Of a DNA stretch of 5,627 nucleotides, positions 1 through 5,627 are shown piece after piece. This stretch comes from an uncultured Alphaproteobacteria bacterium. Lineage in GTDB: Bacteria; Pseudomonadota; Alphaproteobacteria; Rhizobiales; Pleomorphomonadaceae. The stretch is from NCBI GenBank assembly GCA_937900425.1, contig CALCDT010000204.1, forward strand, positions 1 through 5,627, in the 5' to 3' direction. Each line of letters opens with the position of its first letter. Within the stretch, counting starts at the first letter, position 1. The position numbers and the translations under genes are program-made. A model generated the notes under the pieces. It made no database searches, had not been told where the DNA came from, and saw only the letters and a program-made list of their open reading frames with translations.

Positions 1-60
1 GCCGGCGGTTCCGGCCGTGGCTCCGGCGGCGGGGGCGGGGGTGTCGGCGGCGGACGTCAT
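1..60 (-). CDS. N-terminal 20 codons of an unidentified divergent gene (partial)
   Basis: Read on the minus strand, an ATG at 60-58 opens a frame that stays open to the window edge and begins MTSAADTPAP, continuing rich in Ala, Gly, Pro and Thr. An AGGAGG Shine-Dalgarno (plus positions 66-71) lies 5 nt before the ATG, which is the main reason to accept it. The in-frame ATG upstream at 108-106 is followed at once by TGA, so the start cannot lie there. The low-complexity Ala/Pro/Gly N-terminus looks like a disordered tail and shows no hydrophobic signal-peptide core in these 20 residues. The product cannot be identified. Its head-to-head placement with glpR suggests, by inference only, that it shares the regulatory region at 61-174. 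In DNA this GC-rich a 20-codon open frame is weak evidence alone. Confidence 0.5.
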   Translation of the reverse strand, partial: MTSAADTPAPAAGATAGTAG

Positions 61-65
61 CGGGG

Positions 66-71
66 CCTCCT
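66..71 (-). promoter_or_regulatory. Ribosome binding site of the divergent gene
   Basis: The plus-strand CCTCCT reads AGGAGG on the minus strand, a full match to the anti-Shine-Dalgarno core. It sits 5 nt before the ATG at 60-58. It is the strongest ribosome binding site in the upstream region and fixes the start of the divergent frame. Confidence 0.55.
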
Positions 72-106
72 GGCGCCGGCCGCGACCGGGCGCCGGCGGT
101 TTTCAC

Positions 107-135
107 ATGACAGCGCGTTTTTGTGGGGCTATTTT
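107..135 (+). promoter_or_regulatory. Candidate sigma-70-type promoter of glpR
   Basis: ATGACA at 107-112 matches the -35 consensus TTGACA at 5 of 6 positions. TATTTT at 130-135 matches TATAAT at 4 of 6, and the spacer is exactly 17 nt. This would start transcription near 142, inside the dyad at 132-156, so a repressor bound there would block it. The boxes lie in the only AT-rich patch between the divergent genes. The assignment rests on pattern alone. Confidence 0.4.
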
Positions 136-156
136 CGTTTTTCTGTCAAACGAAAA
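132..156. promoter_or_regulatory. Perfect 9-7-9 inverted repeat, probable GlpR operator
   Basis: TTTTCGTTT at 132-140 and AAACGAAAA at 148-156 are exact reverse complements separated by 7 nt (TTCTGTC). The dyad ends 18 bp before the glpR ATG and overlaps the candidate -10 box. DeoR-family repressors commonly bind repeated TTCG-containing half-sites, and the E. coli GlpR operator also uses a TTCG/CGAA core, so autoregulation by GlpR is the natural reading. A divergent-gene -35-like TTGACA on the minus strand (plus 149-144) lies within it, so the site could control both directions. No loop-and-T-tract layout is present, so a terminator is unlikely. Confidence 0.65.
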
Positions 157-174
157 CGAGGCCGGCGCCCCGCC

Positions 175-966
175 ATGCTGATTCCGCGCCAGACCCAGAT
201 CCTCGATCTCGCCCGCCGGGTCGGGCGCGTCGGCGTCGACGAACTCGCCGCCCGCTTCGAGGTGACGCCGCAGACGATCCGCCGCGACCTCAACGAACTC
301 TGCGAGCGCAAGCTGCTCGCCCGCGTCCACGGCGGCGCCGTCGCCCAGTCGGGCGTCGAGAACATGGAATACGGTGCGCGCCGTTCGATCGCCGCCGACG
401 AGAAGGCGCTGATCGGGCGCTGCGCCGCCCGCCTCGTGCCCGACGAAGCCTCGCTCTTCATCAACATCGGCACCACCACCGAGGCCGTCGCCCACGCCCT
501 GCTGCAGCATCGCGGGCTGATGGTCATCACCAATAACATCAACGTCGCCAACGTGATGCGGGTGCAGCCGGGCTTCGAGGTGGTGATCGCCGGCGGCGTC
601 GTCCGCCAGGCCGACGGCGGCATCGTCGGCGAGGCGGCGGTCGACTTCATCCGCCAGTTCAAGGTCGACTACGCCATCATCGGCGCCTCGGCGATCGACG
701 ACGACGGCGCCCTGCTCGACTACGACTTCCGCGAGGTCAAGGTCGCCCAGGCGATCATCGCCAACGCCCGCCACGTCATCCTCGTCGCCGATGCGACCAA
801 GTTCGAACGGACCGCGCCGGTGCGCATCGCCCACCTCTCCCAGGTCGACACCTTCGTTACCGATCGCTGCAACGCACGCGCCATCCGCAAGATCGCCGAG
901 GACAACGACGTCACCCTGATCGAGGCGGCCGACGACGGACGCGGCCTCGCCGCCGACGCGGTCTGA
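175..966 (+). CDS. glpR: DeoR-family transcriptional repressor of glycerol metabolism (GlpR)
   Basis: This 263-residue protein is close to the roughly 250-260 residues usual for the DeoR family (E. coli GlpR has 252). An N-terminal DeoR winged helix-turn-helix spans about residues 5-55, with the recognition helix around TPQTIRRDL (31-39) and the family-typical wing RVHGGA (50-55). A DeoR C-terminal sugar-phosphate sensor domain follows from about residue 75 to 232, with the phosphate-loop-like GTTTEA (99-104), ITNN (118-121), AGG (139-141) and LVADATKF (203-210). The ligand is inferred to be glycerol 3-phosphate, which releases GlpR from DNA in E. coli. The ATG at 175 is chosen because the family begins just before the RQTQILDLAR segment. 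A longer in-frame TTG start at 121 would run through the operator. The Shine-Dalgarno is poor (only GAG at 158-160). It lies next to glpD, its likely target; the specific GlpR assignment relies on this context. Confidence 0.9.
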   Translation: MLIPRQTQILDLARRVGRVGVDELAARFEVTPQTIRRDLNELCERKLLARVHGGAVAQSGVENMEYGARRSIAADEKALIGRCAARLVPDEASLFINIGTTTEAVAHALLQHRGLMVITNNINVANVMRVQPGFEVVIAGGVVRQADGGIVGEAAVDFIRQFKVDYAIIGASAIDDDGALLDYDFREVKVAQAIIANARHVILVADATKFERTAPVRIAHLSQVDTFVTDRCNARAIRKIAEDNDVTLIEAADDGRGLAADAV

Positions 967-971
967 TCGGC

Positions 972-1027
972 TCCGGCAGCGGGTGTTCGGTCATCCTGCC
1001 GGAAAGATGACGACATTTCAGCGTCAT
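972..1027 (+). other. Two small tandem hairpins just after glpR
   Basis: TCCGGCAG (972-979) and CTGCCGGA (996-1003) form a perfect 8-bp stem with a 16-nt loop. Three nt later ATGACG (1007-1012) and CGTCAT (1022-1027) form a perfect 6-bp stem with a 9-nt loop. Neither is followed by a T tract, so this is not a textbook intrinsic terminator. It could protect the glpR 3' end or assist Rho-dependent stopping, or be chance. Confidence 0.3.
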
Positions 1028-1072
1028 ACGGGAATTGCGGCGACCGCGCGGCGTCCGACTCGAAACCGACGC

Positions 1073-1091
1073 ATTTTCGGATTTTTTCTGT
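1073..1091. promoter_or_regulatory. Candidate GlpR-binding sequence upstream of glpD
   Basis: ATTTTCG (1073-1079) and TTTTTCTGT (1083-1091) both occur in the glpR operator region (131-137 and 138-146), where they are adjacent; here they are parted by GAT. Sharing 16 bases in the same order in two intergenic regions of a GC-rich locus argues for a common binding protein, probably GlpR. The perfect right arm AAACGAAAA of the glpR dyad is absent here, so the two sites would not be equivalent. The block lies directly over the candidate -35 box at 1091. Confidence 0.45.
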
Positions 1092-1120
1092 TGACCTTCG
1101 CAATCTGTTCGATTTATCGT
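1091..1120 (+). promoter_or_regulatory. Candidate promoter of the glpD-glpSTP operon
   Basis: TTGACC at 1091-1096 matches the -35 consensus at 5 of 6 positions and TATCGT at 1115-1120 matches the -10 at 4 of 6, with an 18-nt spacer. Transcription would begin near 1127, leaving a leader of about 120 nt before the TTG start. It sits in the most AT-rich part of the gap. A second TTGACC at 1132-1137 has no convincing -10 partner. Confidence 0.4.
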
Positions 1121-1160
1121 CTCTAAACCGGTTGACCTCATTCGGAAATGTTGCATTGCG

Positions 1161-1253
1161 ATGCCGTTTCCCGGCCGAAAGAGCCGATGGCGACCGGTCC
1201 GGACATCTGCGGCGCGTCACGCCCGGATGGCAGGTGCGAGGGGGAAGCGTTGA
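1161..1253 (+). other. Possible 30-codon upstream ORF overlapping the glpD start
   Basis: ATG at 1161 opens a 30-codon frame, MPFPGRKSRW onward and rich in arginine, whose TGA stop (1251-1253) overlaps the glpD TTG (1250-1252) as TTGA. Such an arrangement can couple translation of a leader peptide to the next gene. No good Shine-Dalgarno precedes the ATG (GGA at 1144-1146 is too far), and Arg-rich frames are common by chance in GC-rich DNA, so it is probably not translated. Confidence 0.15.
1238..1244 (+). promoter_or_regulatory. Ribosome binding site that decides the glpD TTG start
   Basis: GAGGGGG ends 5 nt before the TTG at 1250. It is the only purine-rich Shine-Dalgarno-like stretch near any candidate start of this frame; the in-frame ATGs at 1148 and 1187 have none at good spacing (AAAGAG lies only 3 nt from 1187). 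The TTG also places the N-terminus 2 residues before the YDIFVIGGG strand that opens the family fold. Confidence 0.6.
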
Positions 1254-2767
1254 CCTACGACATCTTCGTCATCGGCGGCGGAATTAACGGCTGCGGCGTC
1301 GCTCGCGACGCGGTCGGCCGGGGCTATTCGGTCTGCCTCGCCGAGATGAAGGATTTCGCCAGCGGCACCTCCTCCGGGTCGACCAAGCTGATCCACGGCG
1401 GCCTGCGCTATCTGGAGCACTACGAGTTCCGCCTCGTCCGCGAGGCGCTGATGGAGCGCGAGGTGCTGTGGGCCGGCGCGCCGCACATCATCTGGCCGCT
1501 GCGCTTCGTGCTGCCCCACCACGAGGGCCTGCGCCCGGCCTGGCTGCTCCGCCTCGGCCTGTTCCTCTACGACCACATCGGCGGCCGCCGCAAGCTGCCG
1601 GCGACGCGCACGCTCGACCTCGTCCGCGACGCCGTCGGCACCCCGCTCAAGAAGCTGTTCGCCAAGGGCTTCGAATATTCGGACTGCTGGGTCGACGACG
1701 CCCGCTTCGTCGTTCTCAACGTCCGCGACGCCGCCGACCGCGGCGCCCGCGTCCTCGCCCGCCACACGGTGGTTTCGGCGCGGCGCGAGGGCGGGCTCTG
1801 GCAGGTCGAGGTCCGCGACGAGGCGAGCGGGGCGAGCGAGCGGATCTCGGCCCGCCTCCTCGTCAACGCCGCCGGCCCCTGGGTCGACAAGGTGCTGTCC
1901 GGCGTGCTCGGCCGCAACGACGCCCACAACGTCCGCCTCGTCCAGGGCAGCCACATCGTCGTGCGCAAGCTCTACGACCACGACCGCTGCTACATCTTCC
2001 AGAACGCCGACGGACGCATCGTCTTCGCCATCCCCTACGAGGACGATTTCACGCTGATCGGCACCACTGACCGCGACTACGAGGGCGATCCGGCCGGGGT
2101 CGCCATCACCCCCGGCGAGATCGACTATCTCTGCGCCGCCGCCAGCGAGTATTTCGAGCGCCCGGTCACCGCCGCCGACGTGGTCTGGACCTATTCCGGC
2201 GTCCGTCCGCTCTACGACGACGGCGCCTCCAAGGCCCAGGAGGCGACCCGCGACTACGTTCTCAAGGTCGACGCCGAGGGCGGCGCCGCGATCGTCAACA
2301 TCTTCGGCGGCAAGATCACCACCTATCGCCGCCTCGCCGAGGCGGTGATGGAGAAGATCGGCGGGCTGATCGGTGCCAGGGGCGCGCCCTGGACCGCGAA
2401 GGGCACGCTGCCCGGCGGCGACTTCCCGGTCGAGGGTTTCGAGGCGCTGGTCGGGCGCCTGCGCGCCGCCCACCCGTTCCTCGCCGAGCGCCACGCCCGC
2501 CGCCTCGCCCGACACTACGGCACCCGCGCCTTCGCGATGCTGGCCGAGGTCGACCGGGCCGAGGCGCTCGGCCGCCGCTTCGGCGCCGACCTCTACGAAT
2601 GCGAGGTGGTCTACCTCATGACCCAGGAATGGGCCCGCAGCGCCGACGACGTGCTGTGGCGCCGCTCCAAGCTCGGCCTGTCGATCAGCCGCGACGAGGC
2701 GGCGGCGCTCGACCTCTGGATGGCCGAGCACGCCGGCCGCTACGTCACCTCCCGGGCTGCGGAATAG
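1250..2767 (+). CDS. glpD: Aerobic FAD-dependent glycerol-3-phosphate dehydrogenase (GlpD)
   Basis: GlpD oxidises sn-glycerol 3-phosphate to dihydroxyacetone phosphate at the inner face of the cytoplasmic membrane and passes electrons through FAD to ubiquinone. From the TTG start it has 505 residues (E. coli GlpD has 501). The FAD dinucleotide fold begins at residue 3 with GGGINGCGVARD (9-20), and E32 is the expected ribose-binding acid. TSSGSTKLIHGGLRYLE (40-56) is the conserved FAD/substrate segment. NAAGPWVD (206-213), GVRPL with R319, and the second GlpD signature GGKITTYR (353-360) follow. The C-terminal DAO_C domain includes EWARSADDVLWRR (460-472). All hallmark motifs are intact. glpS starts 12 nt later, so dehydrogenase and importer are probably co-transcribed. 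The start is the only real uncertainty: ATG 1187 or 1148 would add 21 or 34 residues. Confidence 0.96.
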   Translation: MTYDIFVIGGGINGCGVARDAVGRGYSVCLAEMKDFASGTSSGSTKLIHGGLRYLEHYEFRLVREALMEREVLWAGAPHIIWPLRFVLPHHEGLRPAWLLRLGLFLYDHIGGRRKLPATRTLDLVRDAVGTPLKKLFAKGFEYSDCWVDDARFVVLNVRDAADRGARVLARHTVVSARREGGLWQVEVRDEASGASERISARLLVNAAGPWVDKVLSGVLGRNDAHNVRLVQGSHIVVRKLYDHDRCYIFQNADGRIVFAIPYEDDFTLIGTTDRDYEGDPAGVAITPGEIDYLCAAASEYFERPVTAADVVWTYSGVRPLYDDGASKAQEATRDYVLKVDAEGGAAIVNIFGGKITTYRRLAEAVMEKIGGLIGARGAPWTAKGTLPGGDFPVEGFEALVGRLRAAHPFLAERHARRLARHYGTRAFAMLAEVDRAEALGRRFGADLYECEVVYLMTQEWARSADDVLWRRSKLGLSISRDEAAALDLWMAEHAGRYVTSRAAE

Positions 2768-2773
2768 GAAAGG
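2766..2773 (+). promoter_or_regulatory. Ribosome binding site of glpS
   Basis: AGGAAAGG overlaps the glpD TAG stop and lies 6 nt before the glpS ATG at 2780. A Shine-Dalgarno that starts inside the previous stop codon suits re-initiation by ribosomes finishing glpD. Confidence 0.6.
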
Positions 2774-2779
2774 CGCGGA

Positions 2780-3856
2780 ATGCTCGAACTACGCAACGTC
2801 GGCAAGTCGGTGGGTGGCCAGGTCCACGTCGAGGGCGTCTCGATGCGGATGGAGAAGGGCTCGCTCAACGTGCTGCTCGGGCCGACCCTGTCCGGCAAGA
2901 CCAGCCTGATGCGCCTGATGGCCGGCCTCGACGCGCCGACCTCCGGCGACATCCTGATGAACGGCACGAGCGTCGTCGGCGTGCCGGTCAGGAAGCGCAA
3001 CGTCGCCATGGTCTACCAGCAGTTCATCAACTACCCCTCGCTCACCGTCTTCGAGAACATCGCTTCGCCGCTGCGCATCGCCGGCGCCGACAAGGCGACG
3101 ATCGAGGCCAAGGTGCGCAAGGCGGCCGAACTGCTCAAGCTGATGCCCTATCTCGGCCGCACCCCGCTCAGCCTGTCCGGCGGCCAGCAGCAGCGCACGG
3201 CATTGGCCCGCGCCGTGGTCAAGGGCGCCGAACTGGTGCTGCTCGACGAGCCGCTCGCCAACCTCGACTACAAGCTGCGCGAGGAACTGCGCGAGGAACT
3301 GCCCAAGGTCTTCGCCGAGACCGGCGCGATCTTCGTCTACGCCACCACCGAGCCCTCCGAGGCGCTGCTGCTCGGCGGCGCCACCGCCACCCTGCACGAG
3401 GGCCGCGTCACCCAGTTCGGCCGTACCATCGACGTCTTCAACCGGCCGGTCGACCTCGTCACCGCCGAGACCTTCTCCGACCCGCCGCTCAACAGCCTCG
3501 CGGTGACGAAGGCCGGCGACGATCTGGTTCTGGGGGAGGGCGTCAGGGTGCCGGCGCCCGCGGCGGCACGGAGCCTCGGCGACGGCGCCTACCGCGTCGG
3601 CTTCCGGCCGCACCATCTCCATCTCGATCCGCCGGCGGGCCGCGCCGTCGAACTCGTCGTCCCGGTCGCCGTCACCGAGATCTCCGGCTCGGAGAGCTTC
3701 GTCCACGTCGACTTCGCCGGCGCCCGCTGGGTCGCGCTCGCCCACGGGGTGCGCGCAGTCTCGGTCGACGAGCGGATCCCGGTCTGGCTCGACCCGGAAC
3801 GCTTCTTCGTCTTCACGCCCGAAGGTCGCCTCGTCGCGGCCCCGGCCACCGTCTGA
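2780..3856 (+). CDS. glpS: Glycerol ABC transporter ATP-binding protein GlpS
   Basis: This 358-residue protein is a MalK/UgpC-class ATPase that would hydrolyse ATP on the cytoplasmic side of the glycerol importer, paired with GlpT. The nucleotide-binding domain (about 1-240) has Walker A GPTLSGKT (34-41), Q-loop Q80 in VYQQF, a perfect LSGGQ signature (132-136) and Walker B LLDEP with D156 and E157. A C-terminal TOBE-like regulatory region follows, with GFRPHH (274-279) matching the MalK-type GIRPE element. Two oddities are visible. Walker A lacks the usual glycine at its fourth position (Leu instead), and the switch histidine is replaced by Thr190 in YATTEPSEA. As I recall the rhizobial GlpS proteins, they share these traits, so this is a family trait rather than decay. 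It follows glpD by 12 nt and precedes glpT by 13 nt. Confidence 0.94.
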   Translation: MLELRNVGKSVGGQVHVEGVSMRMEKGSLNVLLGPTLSGKTSLMRLMAGLDAPTSGDILMNGTSVVGVPVRKRNVAMVYQQFINYPSLTVFENIASPLRIAGADKATIEAKVRKAAELLKLMPYLGRTPLSLSGGQQQRTALARAVVKGAELVLLDEPLANLDYKLREELREELPKVFAETGAIFVYATTEPSEALLLGGATATLHEGRVTQFGRTIDVFNRPVDLVTAETFSDPPLNSLAVTKAGDDLVLGEGVRVPAPAAARSLGDGAYRVGFRPHHLHLDPPAGRAVELVVPVAVTEISGSESFVHVDFAGARWVALAHGVRAVSVDERIPVWLDPERFFVFTPEGRLVAAPATV

Positions 3857-3862
3857 GGGGAG
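3855..3862 (+). promoter_or_regulatory. Ribosome binding site of glpT
   Basis: GAGGGGAG overlaps the last two bases of the glpS TGA stop and ends 7 nt before the glpT ATG at 3870, supporting this start and coupled translation of the two ATPases. Confidence 0.6.
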
Positions 3863-3869
3863 CGCCGCC

Positions 3870-5627
<1,758 letters not shown>

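Larger units (their letters stand above)
967..1249. other. Intergenic region between glpR and glpD
   Basis: This 283-bp gap holds, in order, two hairpins (972-1027), an AT-rich island (about 1071-1130) with a glpR-operator-like block and a promoter candidate, and a GC-rich stretch of about 120 nt that would be the glpD 5' untranslated region if the TTG start is right. An in-frame ATG at 1148 could extend GlpD upstream, but the extra 34 residues resemble nothing in the family. No tRNA, known riboswitch or other gene was recognised here. Confidence 0.6.

Noticed and set aside
1..60. GGC/GGG-rich stretch as a simple repeat
   Set aside because: It is irregular with no fixed unit, and is better explained as Ala/Pro/Gly codons of the divergent minus-strand frame.
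121..174. Extended GlpR start at TTG 121
   Set aside because: It would add 18 residues unlike the family and place coding sequence over the dyad and downstream of the predicted transcription start only in part; the ATG at 175 fits the DeoR N-terminus.
1061..1087. Possible intrinsic terminator for glpR: CGAAA/TTTCG stem followed by six Ts
   Set aside because: The stem is only 5 bp and AT-rich with a 9-nt loop, too weak for a confident terminator. The T tract is better explained as part of the operator-like block and promoter island.
1217..2731. Minus-strand open frame of 504 codons opposite glpD
   Set aside because: It is a shadow of GlpD caused by high GC. It shows Asp/Ala/Gly/Val-rich low-complexity translation and no recognisable domain, while the plus strand has every GlpD motif.
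3275..3298. Perfect tandem 12-bp repeat CTGCGCGAGGAA in glpS
   Set aside because: It encodes LREELREE in the helix after Walker B, a segment I recall as conserved in GlpS proteins, so it looks like a protein constraint and not a recent expansion.

Overview
The window is a dense, very GC-rich stretch with strong G/C preference at third codon positions. It carries a glycerol catabolism locus of the rhizobial type: a DeoR-family repressor (glpR), aerobic glycerol-3-phosphate dehydrogenase (glpD), and the start of a glycerol ABC transporter operon (glpS, glpT, glpP). Gene order and protein motifs match the glp loci of Alphaproteobacteria, most likely Hyphomicrobiales (Rhizobiales). The genus cannot be settled from the sequence. 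GlpT here is an ABC ATPase and is unrelated to the enterobacterial glycerol-3-phosphate antiporter of the same name.

Layout: positions 1-60 hold the first 20 codons of an unidentified gene on the minus strand, with a good Shine-Dalgarno. Positions 61-174 are a divergent regulatory region with a perfect 9-7-9 inverted repeat, a likely GlpR operator, overlapping a candidate glpR promoter. glpR runs from 175 to 966. The 283-bp gap 967-1249 contains two small hairpins, an AT-rich promoter island and sequence closely resembling the glpR operator region. glpD (1250-2767, TTG start), glpS (2780-3856), glpT (3870-4958) and glpP (4955 to the window edge, incomplete) follow with gaps of 12 and 13 nt and a 4-nt ATGA overlap, so they look like one operon.

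Working together: GlpS and GlpT would power a membrane channel made of GlpP and a second permease, expected downstream with a periplasmic binding protein, to import glycerol. A glycerol kinase, not in the window, would make glycerol 3-phosphate. GlpD oxidises that to dihydroxyacetone phosphate and feeds electrons to ubiquinone. GlpR probably represses both glpR and glpD-glpSTP until glycerol 3-phosphate accumulates.

The most notable signal is an asymmetry between the two ATPases. GlpS keeps the LSGGQ signature but has Thr in place of the switch histidine and an altered Walker A. GlpT keeps Walker A and the histidine but has a degenerate signature (LTADE). In a head-to-tail dimer all these changes fall in one of the two ATP sites. 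No wholly new system is evident; the rest is a well-formed catabolic operon with some intriguing regulatory sequence.
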